Source: Parabacteroides sp. AD58 (GTDB lineage Bacteria > Bacteroidota > Bacteroidia > Bacteroidales > Tannerellaceae). Taken from it: a DNA stretch of 64,000 bases. Each line of letters begins with the position of its first letter. The first letter of the stretch is position 1. The stretch spans positions 1,984,001 to 2,048,000 of the forward strand of contig NZ_CP146284.1 in the NCBI RefSeq assembly GCF_023744375.2. Direction: 5' to 3'. Shown one piece after another: positions 27,170 through 35,853 of this stretch. The translations under genes and the position numbers were made by a program. Below the pieces are notes generated by a model. That model searched no databases, was not told the DNA's origin, and worked only from the letters and a program-made list of their open reading frames with translations.

Positions 27170-28064
27170 GATGTATCACAGCGTCACTTCGTTTATATTT
27201 CCACCGCTTATGCGTCCAAAGCCATCCTTCCGGTTTACGCAGAATACTTTTTTCCAAACACCGAGCATATTCTTCTGTAATCCAATTTTCAGGAGTCTCT
27301 TTTGGATTCTCAGTAATTAATTGGATTTCGAGAGTATAATAGCCACGCTTTACCATCTGGACATCCAGAAAGACCACAGGTGTATTTAACTTCCGGGCTA
27401 GCCGTTCTGCTCCAGTCAAGACAGAAGTATCCTGATTCAGGAAATTTGTCCAGTAATGTAAATTACTTGGACTTGGTGTTTGGTCTGCCAAGAATACAAC
27501 TCCCGATCTGACTTTATTTCTTACAAGCCGTACCACTTCACGGCCTGTATCATTCTTAGGAATACCCAACGAGCCGAACTTCGTCCGTAAATGTATAAAT
27601 ATCTTATCAACCGCCTTATTATTTAATGGGCGATAAATCTGATATAAACGGGCATCTTTAAACCGAGAGTTTGAGCCCGAATACCACTCCCAATTACCAT
27701 AATGTCCCATCAGGAACAAACAACAAGGATGTCCATTATCCATCAACTTATCAATGAGTTCAGGATTCTGGACATAAGCTCTTTCCTGCAATTCCTGAAG
27801 AGAGATATGAGCCAACTTAAGTGTTTCCACAATATAATCAGCAAAATGATGGTAGAAAGCCTTTTCCAGCTGTCTAAGTTCTTCTTCGCTTTTATCTGGG
27901 AAAGAAGACTTTAAATTCTTACGTACAACAGGAACACGGTATCTGATTACCCAAGAAATAATCAAATAGAGAAAATCAGATAATACATACAAAAGCCGCA
28001 TAGGCAGCAGTGCATGTATTTTAATCCATCCGTAAATTAATATATATTGTATACGCGTCCACAT
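27156..28064 (-). CDS. Lysophospholipid / lipid A acyltransferase (LpxL-type)
   Basis: A 302-residue member of the LpxL/HtrB acyltransferase family, which adds secondary acyl chains to lipid A at the inner membrane. The catalytic block FLMGHYGNWEWY lies near residue 120 and a single N-terminal membrane segment (LLYVLSDFLYLIISWVI) is present. Later conserved parts are VVFLADQTPSPSNL and TPVVFLDVQMVKRGYY. It overlaps the glycosyltransferase gene by 14 bp, so the two are cotranslated and probably act on the same surface lipid. Confidence 0.85.
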   Translation of the reverse strand: MWTRIQYILIYGWIKIHALLPMRLLYVLSDFLYLIISWVIRYRVPVVRKNLKSSFPDKSEEELRQLEKAFYHHFADYIVETLKLAHISLQELQERAYVQNPELIDKLMDNGHPCCLFLMGHYGNWEWYSGSNSRFKDARLYQIYRPLNNKAVDKIFIHLRTKFGSLGIPKNDTGREVVRLVRNKVRSGVVFLADQTPSPSNLHYWTNFLNQDTSVLTGAERLARKLNTPVVFLDVQMVKRGYYTLEIQLITENPKETPENWITEEYARCLEKSILRKPEGWLWTHKRWKYKRSDAVIHHGNN

Positions 28065-28170
28065 AAAGTATGTTTACATCCGTTCGTCATTGACATCTCC
28101 TACTGTTCGCTCCGGCGTTCCTCCTTTGCAGGATTTTCCTCCTCCAAGGAGAATTTTGCATCTCCTGTAT

Positions 28171-29496
28171 TTATCCGATAAATGACTCAACTTGCAAAGC
28201 TGATTTATCTGAATTCCAACCACCCAAACGAATCCGTCTCGTTTCATTTATTAATGAAGTATCATAAGGTGTTTCAACCTTGATGTAGTTTTCCGTAAAT
28301 CCGTGCATCATGCCGTCTTTCTTCGTATGCTCGAACAAGACTTTGGCTTCCCGGCCTATATGAGCTTCATAAAATGCCTGAAGTTTTTTCTCTGACAGTT
28401 CCAGCAATACTTGACTGCGGGCATGTTTTACCTTCGGGTCCACTACATAGTCAATCTTCAGGGCTTGTGTTCCCGGACGTTCGGAATAACTGAATACATG
28501 TAATTGCGTAACATCCAGACTTTCGATAAAACGACGGGCATCTTCAAAGTAGGCATCCGTTTCCCCACGTGTGCCGACGATTACATCTACTCCGATAAAA
28601 GCATCTGGAAGAATCGACTTGATCTTCTCGATTTTATGACGGAACAAAGCTGTATCATACCGACGGCGCATCAGTTTCAGCACATCATCACTTCCACTCT
28701 GTAACGGAATATGAAAATGCGGGGCAAACCGTTTGCTGCCTGCCACAAAATCAATTGCCTCATCCGTAATCAGATTCGGCTCAATTGAGGAAATACGATA
28801 CCGCTCAATGCCTTCTACCTCATCCAGGGCTCGGATCAGATCGATGAAAGTCTCACCCGTTGTCTTTCCAAAGTCTCCGATATTTACTCCTGTCAGAACA
28901 ATCTCTTTTCCTCCTTGGGCAGCAACATCTTCCGCCTGTTTTACCAGACTTTCTATTGAGCCATTGCGACTACGGCCACGGGCAAAAGGTATCGTACAGT
29001 AACTACAGAAATAATCGCATCCATCTTGTACTTTCAGAAAATGCCGGGTCCGATCATCGGCAGAACAGGATGGAGTAAAAGTACGAATATCCTTTGAGGC
29101 TGAAGTATGAATTACCCCATCAGCCTCCGTTTTATGCAAATTATCCAAATAATGCAAAATATCCAGCTTCTGTTCTGCTCCCAAAACTAAATCAACCCCA
29201 TCTATATGGGCTACTTCTTCAGGTTTCAACTGGGCATAACAGCCTGTTACCACAATAAAAGCACCTGGATGTTGCTTACTGATACGACGGATAGCCTGAC
29301 GACACTTCTTATCGGCCAGTTCTGTTACGGAACACGTATTGATAACGCAGATATCTGCCTTCTCTCCTGGGCGGACTTTTCGGATGCCTTGTTCAGACAA
29401 GGCCTTCCCGATCGTAGATGTCTCGGCAAAATTCAATTTACAGCCTAATGTATAGTAAGCTGCTTTCTTATTTTCAAAAACTGTATGATCAATCAT
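28171..29496 (-). CDS. mtaB: tRNA t6A37 methylthiotransferase MtaB
   Basis: A 441-residue radical-SAM methylthiotransferase that converts t6A37 to ms2t6A37 in tRNAs reading ANN codons. The N-terminal cluster domain has YYTLGCKLNFAE, VINTCSVT and VVTGCYAQ cysteines; the radical-SAM motif is CDYFCSYC; a C-terminal TRAM-like domain ends the protein. The CKLN and length place it with MtaB rather than MiaB or RimO. The ATG at 29496 is chosen over 29532 because the -7 box at 29530-29537 overlaps the upstream codon. Confidence 0.93.
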   Translation of the reverse strand: MIDHTVFENKKAAYYTLGCKLNFAETSTIGKALSEQGIRKVRPGEKADICVINTCSVTELADKKCRQAIRRISKQHPGAFIVVTGCYAQLKPEEVAHIDGVDLVLGAEQKLDILHYLDNLHKTEADGVIHTSASKDIRTFTPSCSADDRTRHFLKVQDGCDYFCSYCTIPFARGRSRNGSIESLVKQAEDVAAQGGKEIVLTGVNIGDFGKTTGETFIDLIRALDEVEGIERYRISSIEPNLITDEAIDFVAGSKRFAPHFHIPLQSGSDDVLKLMRRRYDTALFRHKIEKIKSILPDAFIGVDVIVGTRGETDAYFEDARRFIESLDVTQLHVFSYSERPGTQALKIDYVVDPKVKHARSQVLLELSEKKLQAFYEAHIGREAKVLFEHTKKDGMMHGFTENYIKVETPYDTSLINETRRIRLGGWNSDKSALQVESFIG

Positions 29497-29529
29497 ATCT
29501 ATAAAACAATCTCCTGAACTAATAGTTTG

Positions 29530-29537
29530 CAAAATTA
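29530..29537 (-). promoter_or_regulatory. -7 box of mtaB operon
   Basis: The minus strand reads TAATTTTG, matching TAnnTTTG, 34 bp before the preferred mtaB start. It rules against translation from the upstream ATG at 29532. Confidence 0.55.
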
Positions 29538-29574
29538 CGGAAAATAGCTGGTAATTTCCTTATAAACTAAAATT

Positions 29575-30963
29575 TCATTTGATCAACTCGCCTTTCCCAT
29601 CAAAGAGTAATGAAGTTCCGTCATCCAACAATGCCCGGTATTTCCCCTGCTCATATGAAAGCCAGAAGGAAATCTCTGTAGGATAATGATAACGAATATA
29701 GCGATAGGCTTTTTCATAAGGAGTACGTGGTGAATCCTGTGCTACAAATTCTGTTGCCGAATACACATAATAGACTTGATCGCCCTCATCAGCCAGAATA
29801 TATTGGACTTGCGGTTGGTCGAGCGGACGACTGATCGAAGTGATGGTAGTCTGATATTTTTCTTCTACAGCCTTCAGGATTTCCGAAGATATAAGTTCTT
29901 CTTTCAGCGCAGACCACCCGAAATTATGGTTATCGATATTCATCCATTCGCCTTGCATATTGACCGTAAAGTCGAAGCCATTCGACAGAGAAACCACAAC
30001 CCGATCTTTACTATCTAAAGGCAAGACCATAGAATTAGACAAAGATCCTCCAAAATATCTATTTATAAAAGCACGGACCTCTTTATCTGGGAGTATAGTT
30101 GGAGACGTATAATCCGGATTCGGAATGGAGAACCCCCATATTTGTTGATCGTCTGTTTCAAAATCATATTGAATCGTCTGTTCAGACTTCATCTGCCGGA
30201 CCAGATAAATATTCTTTTCCGGACAGGCTTCTGTTAACTGTTCTACCACATCTCCTGGCAACGACGAATAAAAGCTATCAGGCAAGTACGCCTTCTCCGC
30301 ATGGCGAACCTCCAACCAATCATTGTTCTGGTCGAAGTCGACAACAATATGATTGCTTAACCACAAAGAATAACGAAAGTCGGACTGGCTTTCATCCAGC
30401 GGGACAATGACATGTTCGATTTCCGCATCAAAAGAAAAGCTCGCAAAAACATACACCTGATCCGGCAAATATTGGTTGGGCTGCAGGCCTGTGTTATGTT
30501 CCATTTCCTTACCCAATAATTTCTTATCCTCCGTACTGTAAGCCAGCCATCTTTGGTCTTCCAAACCAAAAGCAATACCATATAATGTCTTATCGAGAGC
30601 CTGGATAGGTGATGTCGTTTCGGCTTCGATCTGCCGGATAGCATCTTCATAGGTAGTCTGGATAGAAGACGGAAGTTCCTTCGAATTGAAATGGATACTT
30701 GTCCACTCACCTGCGGCATTAAATACAAAATAGATTCCATCAGAAAAACTTACATAATAACAGACCTCTTCTGTACTCGGATCAATAATCTGCTCAGTCG
30801 ACTGAGGAATCTCATCCGGATAAAGTTCTTGCAAGCTACTTTGAATATTCTCAGGCAACTCTTTCCGAAGATCTTCTACCCGACTATTTTCAGTACAACT
30901 GATATGAATCAGGAGTAAACATGCCATCAGGAAACTACATATTCTATCAACTCTCTTTTCCAT
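29575..30963 (-). CDS. PepSY-like (DUF2874-type) repeat lipoprotein
   Basis: A 462-residue lipoprotein (lipobox CLLLIHISC, Cys23). The mature part repeats a roughly 70-110 residue beta-rich unit resembling the Bacteroidetes PepSY-like/BLIP-like domain: each has a hydrophobic strand pair of the type VSFSDGIYFVFNAAGEW, VVVSLSNGFDFTVNMQGEW or ALLDDGTSLLFDGKGEL followed by an acidic stretch and a helix such as LPSSIQTTYEDAI. At least three to four units are visible, the last truncated. Single-copy relatives are periplasmic proteins of unknown function. It has its own -7 box. Confidence 0.7.
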   Translation of the reverse strand: MEKRVDRICSFLMACLLLIHISCTENSRVEDLRKELPENIQSSLQELYPDEIPQSTEQIIDPSTEEVCYYVSFSDGIYFVFNAAGEWTSIHFNSKELPSSIQTTYEDAIRQIEAETTSPIQALDKTLYGIAFGLEDQRWLAYSTEDKKLLGKEMEHNTGLQPNQYLPDQVYVFASFSFDAEIEHVIVPLDESQSDFRYSLWLSNHIVVDFDQNNDWLEVRHAEKAYLPDSFYSSLPGDVVEQLTEACPEKNIYLVRQMKSEQTIQYDFETDDQQIWGFSIPNPDYTSPTILPDKEVRAFINRYFGGSLSNSMVLPLDSKDRVVVSLSNGFDFTVNMQGEWMNIDNHNFGWSALKEELISSEILKAVEEKYQTTITSISRPLDQPQVQYILADEGDQVYYVYSATEFVAQDSPRTPYEKAYRYIRYHYPTEISFWLSYEQGKYRALLDDGTSLLFDGKGELIK

Positions 30964-30993
30964 GATACAATGATTTATTGATTACTGATGTTA

Positions 30994-31001
30994 CAAACTT
31001 A
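30994..31001 (-). promoter_or_regulatory. -7 box of the PepSY-like lipoprotein gene
   Basis: The minus strand reads TAAGTTTG, matching TAnnTTTG, 31 bp before the ATG. Confidence 0.5.
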
Positions 31002-31081
31002 CAGAAAACCAGAAGAGATTCTATGATTCGGACGTTAATTAGTGTTGCCAAAACTTGTTGACGAGTGATAAATAATAAATG

Positions 31082-31125
31082 AAAGGCACGAAATCCTGCT
31101 CTTTTGAGAGCGATTCCGTGCCTTC
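31082..31125 (-). terminator. metY terminator
   Basis: AAGGCACG near 31082 pairs with CGTGCCTT ending at 31125, with an inner GCTCTTTTGAGAGC hairpin, 25 bp after the metY stop. Minus-strand flank is T-rich. Confidence 0.65.
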
Positions 31126-31149
31126 ACTCTTTATCGTTTCTGATAAGGA

Positions 31150-32430
31150 TTAAGCGTTCAGAGCCTGTTCGATATCAGCAATAATATCATCTACATTTTC
31201 AATACCCACTGAGAAACGGATCAGGTCCGGAGCAATACCGGCTTCTTTCAATTGTTCATCCGACAACTGACGATGCGTATGACTGGCCGGATGTAAAACA
31301 CAAGTACGAGCATCGGCCACATGGGTAACAATTGCTGCCAGTTTCAGATGATCCATAAAGCGGATAGCCACATCCCGTCCGCCTTTCAGACCGAAAGATA
31401 AAACACCGCACGAACCATTCGGCAGGTATTTCTGAGCCAGCTCATAATACTTGTTGCTCTTCAAGCCCGGATAGTTCACCCACGCTACCTTATCACATTT
31501 TTCCAGCCATTCGGCAACGGCCTGAGCATTCTTACAATGCTGAGGCATACGCAAATGCAAGGTCTCCAGTCCTAAATTCAGCAAGAAGGCGTTCTGAGGT
31601 GCCTGGATAGCGCCTAAGTCACGCATTAACTGACTGGTTGCTTTCGTAATGAAGGCCATTTTACCAAATGTCTTCGTATAAGTCAATCCGTGATATGATT
31701 CATCCGGCTGGCATAATCCGGGGAATTTGTCAGCATGGGCTTCCCAGTCGAAGTTACCACTATCCACAATAGCACCACCAACATTGGTCGCATGACCATC
31801 CATATATTTCGTCGTAGAATGAGTAACGATATCAGCACCCCATTCAAACGGACGGCAGTTGATAGGTGTTGCGAATGTATTATCTACGACAAGAGGCACG
31901 CCGTGCTTATGAGCTATACGGGCAAACTTTTCAATATCGAGAACCTTCACGCCCGGATTGGAAATAGTTTCACCAAACATCAGTTTCGTATTCGGACGGA
32001 ATGCCTTGCTGATCTCTTCTTCGCTGGCATCTTCGTCGATGAATGTACAGTCGATACCCATTTTCTTCAAGGTAACGCCCAGCAGGTTATACGTTCCACC
32101 GTAAATACTGGTTGCACTGACAATATGATCACCCGCTTCACAAATATTGAAGCAAGTAAAGAAATTAGCCGCCTGCCCTGAAGAAGTCAGCATAGCAGCC
32201 ACACCACCTTCCAAAGCAGCAATCTTTGAAGCTACTGCATCGTTGGTCGGATTCTGTAAACGCGTATAGAAATAACCACTATCTTCCAAGTCGAACAAAC
32301 GAGCCATCTGTTCGCTGGTTTCATATTTGAATGTTGTACTCTGGTAAATCGGCAAAACTCGCGGTTCACCCTTCTTGGGATTCCACCCGGCCTGCACGCA
32401 AATTGTTTCAGGCTTGAATTTATTTTCCAT
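31150..32430 (-). CDS. metY: O-acetylhomoserine aminocarboxypropyltransferase
   Basis: A 426-residue PLP enzyme of the Cys/Met metabolism family that makes homocysteine from O-acetylhomoserine and sulfide. Motifs include YQSTTFKYETSEQMARLF, YTRLQNPTNDAV, the cofactor-binding SSGQAANFF, and the PLP lysine in VTHSTTKYMDGH. Length and the FxLxxGxETLxLRM block favour MetY over MetB or MgL. It is monocistronic with a -7 box and terminator. No SAM riboswitch was recognised in the leader. Confidence 0.94.
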   Translation of the reverse strand: MENKFKPETICVQAGWNPKKGEPRVLPIYQSTTFKYETSEQMARLFDLEDSGYFYTRLQNPTNDAVASKIAALEGGVAAMLTSSGQAANFFTCFNICEAGDHIVSATSIYGGTYNLLGVTLKKMGIDCTFIDEDASEEEISKAFRPNTKLMFGETISNPGVKVLDIEKFARIAHKHGVPLVVDNTFATPINCRPFEWGADIVTHSTTKYMDGHATNVGGAIVDSGNFDWEAHADKFPGLCQPDESYHGLTYTKTFGKMAFITKATSQLMRDLGAIQAPQNAFLLNLGLETLHLRMPQHCKNAQAVAEWLEKCDKVAWVNYPGLKSNKYYELAQKYLPNGSCGVLSFGLKGGRDVAIRFMDHLKLAAIVTHVADARTCVLHPASHTHRQLSDEQLKEAGIAPDLIRFSVGIENVDDIIADIEQALNA

Positions 32431-32457
32431 TTGGCTTTTATATTAGATATTTGCTGG

Positions 32458-32465
32458 CAAAAGTA
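32458..32465 (-). promoter_or_regulatory. -7 box of metY
   Basis: The minus strand reads TACTTTTG, matching TAnnTTTG, 28 bp before the metY ATG. Confidence 0.5.
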
Positions 32466-32588
32466 CGAAATTAAGAACATATCAGTAGCATATTTCTCTT
32501 AAAGATTAAGAAATCCAAGTTATGATATCAAATATTGGAAAAAGGATCAGTTATACCGGGCAAATTAGGATTTACCACATATAAACAT

Positions 32589-32596
32589 TATCTTTG
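32589..32596 (+). promoter_or_regulatory. -7 box of the AAA-ATPase/nuclease gene
   Basis: TATCTTTG matches TAnnTTTG exactly, 41 bp before the ATG at 32638. Confidence 0.6.
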
Positions 32597-32637
32597 ACTG
32601 GATAAAACGATGCACAAGCAAACAAAACTACATAGTC

Positions 32638-34185
32638 ATGAACAGGCTCTATCCAATAGGAATACAGAATTTTGAAGATCTTCGGTGTGGAGGATATATC
32701 TACGTCGACAAAACAATGCTTCTCTATAACCTGGCGACAACCGGCAAGTACTATTTCCTGAGCCGTCCCAGACGATTTGGGAAGAGCCTGATGCTATCTA
32801 CCCTTGATGCGTATTTCTCAGGTAAACGAGAATTGTTCAAAGGTCTTGACATGGAGCGTTTAGAGAAGAACTGGATAGTATATCCGGTCCTGCATATGGA
32901 TTTGAATACAGAGAAATACGATTCTGAAGAGAGCCTGGAGAATAAAATCGAACTTTCCTTAAAGCAGTGGGAAGGTTTATACGGAAACAATCCGGATGAG
33001 TATTCGTTAGCCACCCGATTTGAAGGCATCATACGCAGAGCAGCCTTAAAAACAGGATATAAAGTAGTTATCCTTATCGACGAATATGACAAGCCCATGC
33101 TGCAGGCCATCGGGAATCCGACCTTACAAACCGCCTACAGAAACACGCTGAAAGCTTTTTATGGAGCCCTAAAGTCATGCGATGGTTTTATCCGCTTCGC
33201 TATGTTGACCGGAGTTACTAAGTTTGGCAAAGTCAGCATATTCAGTGATCTGAATAATCTTCGCGATATCTCAATGGTTCAGCAGTATGCCGAGATTTGT
33301 GGAATAAGCCAAAGAGAACTTCATACACATTTTGATGAAGATATACACATGCTTTCAGATCAGCTTGGATTAAGCTTTGATGAAACTTGTGAGCAACTGA
33401 AAACAAACTATGACGGCTATCATTTTTGCTATAAGTCAGAAGGCATGTACAATCCTTTCAGCTTATTGAATACCTTCGCCAACAGGCAGATGGGCAGTTA
33501 TTGGTTTGAAACAGGAACTCCCACTTACCTGGTCGAATTAATGAAATTGCATCATTATAAAGTAGAGGATTTAGAACATATCATAACGAATGGTCCTGTA
33601 CTCGATTCCATTGATGCAGCTTCTACTGATCCTGTACCAGTCATTTACCAAAGCGGATATCTGACGATTAAGGATTATAATGCAGAATTTGAGAATTATA
33701 CCCTTGGATTCCCGAATCGGGAAGTTGAGCAAGGTTTCTTCCGCTTTCTTCTTCCCCATTATGCCTCTGTAAGTATAAGCAAATCGCCTTATGAAATTCA
33801 GCGTTTCGTTGAAGAAGTTCGCCACGGAGATGTGGATGGATTTCTGAACCGGCTGCGTACTTTTTTCAACGACACACCTTATGAACTGGCGCGCGACCGA
33901 GAAGTGCATTACCAGAATATCCTCTACATTGTATTCAAGCTAATGGGTTTCCATACAGAAGTCGAATATCATACTTCACGGGGGGGTGTTGATCTTGTAC
34001 TGAAAACGTCCGATTATATCTATATCATGGAGTTCAAATTAAACGGAAGTGCCGAAGAAGCCATAAAACAAATTGAAGAAAAAGGCTATGCTTCTGCTTT
34101 TTCATGTGATAAACGAAAACTCATAAAAGTGGGTATAAACTTCAATGACGAGATACGAAGTATAGAACGCTGGATTATTGCTTAA
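32638..34185 (+). CDS. AAA-ATPase-like protein with PD-(D/E)XK nuclease domain
   Basis: A 515-residue protein of the AAA-ATPase-like (PF09820) plus PD-(D/E)XK (PF08011) family. The N-terminal half has an atypical P-loop LSRPRRFGKSLMLST near residue 41, Walker B VVILIDEYDKP near residue 143, and a sensor-like TGVTKFGKVSIFS. The C-terminus carries the nuclease core GGVDLVLKTSDYIYIMEFKLNG with Asp, Glu and Lys in the catalytic spacing. The family is multicopy in Bacteroides, Parabacteroides and Porphyromonas genomes and its function is unknown; defence, mobile-element and regulatory roles have been considered. It is a lone gene with promoter and terminator between metY and a MATE pump. Confidence 0.88.
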   Translation: MNRLYPIGIQNFEDLRCGGYIYVDKTMLLYNLATTGKYYFLSRPRRFGKSLMLSTLDAYFSGKRELFKGLDMERLEKNWIVYPVLHMDLNTEKYDSEESLENKIELSLKQWEGLYGNNPDEYSLATRFEGIIRRAALKTGYKVVILIDEYDKPMLQAIGNPTLQTAYRNTLKAFYGALKSCDGFIRFAMLTGVTKFGKVSIFSDLNNLRDISMVQQYAEICGISQRELHTHFDEDIHMLSDQLGLSFDETCEQLKTNYDGYHFCYKSEGMYNPFSLLNTFANRQMGSYWFETGTPTYLVELMKLHHYKVEDLEHIITNGPVLDSIDAASTDPVPVIYQSGYLTIKDYNAEFENYTLGFPNREVEQGFFRFLLPHYASVSISKSPYEIQRFVEEVRHGDVDGFLNRLRTFFNDTPYELARDREVHYQNILYIVFKLMGFHTEVEYHTSRGGVDLVLKTSDYIYIMEFKLNGSAEEAIKQIEEKGYASAFSCDKRKLIKVGINFNDEIRSIERWIIA

Positions 34186-34291
34186 ATCACCTCATCTAAA
34201 AGAGAATCAATCATATAGACAAAATATGAAAGATCATTTTCTAAATCTCTGATCTTGAAAAAAAAAATATACCAGCTGATAAAACAAAAGC

Positions 34292-34351
34292 AACGAGTAT
34301 CAAAAACGAATCCTACGAGGATTGTAAACGATACTCGTTACTTTTATTTTA
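34292..34351 (+). terminator. Terminator after the AAA-ATPase/nuclease gene
   Basis: AACGAGTATC (34292-34301) pairs with GATACTCGTT (34330-34339), with an inner AATCCT/AGGATT stem, followed by ACTTTTATTTT. It is 107 bp after the stop and directly before repeat array 2. Confidence 0.7.
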
Positions 34352-34352
34352 C

Positions 34353-34428
34353 AATACGCCGGCTTTTCATGAATATGTGCCGGCTTTTGATCAATTCCCG
34401 GCGTATTTCAACTAAAAGCCGGCGTATT
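34353..34428. repeat. Four-unit repeat array (array 2)
   Basis: Four CCGGC-centred units start at 34359, 34380, 34398 and 34419 (spacings 21, 18, 21). The first two read CCGGCTTTT, the last two CCGGCGTATTT. A perfect 15-bp outer inverted repeat spans 34353-34367 and 34414-34428. It lies between convergent genes, after the AAA gene terminator and before the MATE gene end at 34464. Confidence 0.8.
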
Positions 34429-34463
34429 TTTCATCTCGAAAAAACTAACTGATAAACAAGAGT

Positions 34464-35792
34464 TTACCAAATTCGTTTTTGCAGGATACGAAACCAGATA
34501 AAAGAGACGATTCCTTTTAAGGTACTAGAGATACTGATGGCCCACCAAACGCCTGATACTCCTAACCCGGCAGCACCTAACCCCATAGCCAATGGAACCC
34601 GTAAAGTATTGAATGTAATGCTGATTACAGCCGGAGGAACCGTACGGCCCGTTCCGTAAAACAAACCCTGCATGGTAATTTCGATCATCATAAAGATCAT
34701 GGAATATCCATCAATACGCAAGAAATCTCCTCCAGCTATATAAGCAGCCGGTTCGGGTACAATGATAGAAAAGACTTCTGCTCCCCAGAACACAAAGAGC
34801 AACGTACAGAAAAGGCCGAACACAGAAGTCATCTTCAAGGTAGTCCGATAGGCCTGATCAATACGTTCCCGCCGACGGGCTGCATAGTTCTGAGCCGTAA
34901 AAGCACTCAATGCCGTACTGAATCCCTGCGATGTATTCCACGCAATAGCTTCCACCTGTCCGCCGGCCGTCAAGGCCATCAATCCGATATGCCCGCCATA
35001 CGTAGAAGCCGTTCGTCCCATCAGCAAGTTGATAATAGCAAAGAAGCCATTCAATAAAGCCACCGGAAGACCGATCCGGACAATCTTCAGACTGTAAATA
35101 GATTTGAGCCGGACGAAGAAATGGAATCCGGGCCAAAGTCTGTTACGCACTTTCAGCTGATAAACAAACAACAAGACAACGGCACATTCAGATAGCCAGG
35201 TAGCATAAGCTGCACCTGCCGTTCCCCAACCAAAGCCCAGGATGAATAGCGGATCGAGAATCATATTCAGCAACAATCCGCTTCCACTGATATAAAAAGG
35301 GACTTTGCTTAGTCCGGCCGCATTATGAATACCGGTAAATGCCGAAGCCAAAAAGACAAACGGGAAACCGGTAGCAACAATACGCAAGTATTCGACAGCC
35401 ATATCGGTAATTTCAGGTTCCAACTTGTAGAGGCTGATCACCGGATGAGCAAAGATAAACAACAGAGCTCCCCAGACAAGAGAGACCAATAATCCGATAG
35501 TCAGGTTATGAGACGCAAACATCTTGGCCTCTTCCGTATTCTGTGCACCAATGGAATGACCGACAGTCACTTCTGCCCCGACTTTATTCATAAGCGAAAT
35601 CGATTGAGTCATCCAGGTTAAAATACCTACGGCTCCGATAGCTGCTACTGCCTCACTCCCCAACCGGCCTACCCACGCCATATCCGTCAGGCTATAAGCC
35701 ATCTGAATAAAGGAAGTACCCATAATGGGTAATGCTAAATTAAACAATTGCTTTCTAATAGGACCTTCTGTCAGATTCTTGATTGTTTGCAT
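34464..35792 (-). CDS. MATE family efflux transporter
   Basis: A 442-residue multidrug and toxin extrusion pump with about 12 membrane helices in two homologous halves. The N-terminal segment PIRKQLFNLALPIMGTSFIQMAYSL and the SLTDMAWVGRLGSEAVAA block are typical of the NorM/DinF superfamily. It should export cationic compounds using sodium or proton gradients; substrate unknown. It is preceded by the AGE-ROK pair on the same strand but separated from it by a terminator. Confidence 0.92.
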   Translation of the reverse strand: MQTIKNLTEGPIRKQLFNLALPIMGTSFIQMAYSLTDMAWVGRLGSEAVAAIGAVGILTWMTQSISLMNKVGAEVTVGHSIGAQNTEEAKMFASHNLTIGLLVSLVWGALLFIFAHPVISLYKLEPEITDMAVEYLRIVATGFPFVFLASAFTGIHNAAGLSKVPFYISGSGLLLNMILDPLFILGFGWGTAGAAYATWLSECAVVLLFVYQLKVRNRLWPGFHFFVRLKSIYSLKIVRIGLPVALLNGFFAIINLLMGRTASTYGGHIGLMALTAGGQVEAIAWNTSQGFSTALSAFTAQNYAARRRERIDQAYRTTLKMTSVFGLFCTLLFVFWGAEVFSIIVPEPAAYIAGGDFLRIDGYSMIFMMIEITMQGLFYGTGRTVPPAVISITFNTLRVPLAMGLGAAGLGVSGVWWAISISSTLKGIVSFIWFRILQKRIW

Positions 35793-35812
35793 CTTATTCT
35801 GTTTCTTAATAC

Positions 35813-35845
35813 CACAAAAAAGGATGTGTTATCTGCACATCCTTT
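35813..35845 (-). terminator. Terminator of the ROK-AGE operon
   Basis: AAAGGATGTG (35819-35828) pairs with CACATCCTTT (35836-35845), followed by TTTTTTG on the minus strand, 9 bp after the AGE stop. Confidence 0.8.
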
Positions 35846-35853
35846 ATCTCTAT

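Noticed and set aside
28090..28165. CT-rich gap between mtaB and the acyltransferase gene with TCCTCC repeats and a possible stem
   Set aside because: Considered as a fifth repeat array. The stem depends on wobble pairs on the plus strand only and the units lack a regular spacing.
32431..32637. Possible riboswitch in the metY / AAA gap
   Set aside because: I looked for SAM-type aptamer features and found none; the gap is explained by two -7 boxes.
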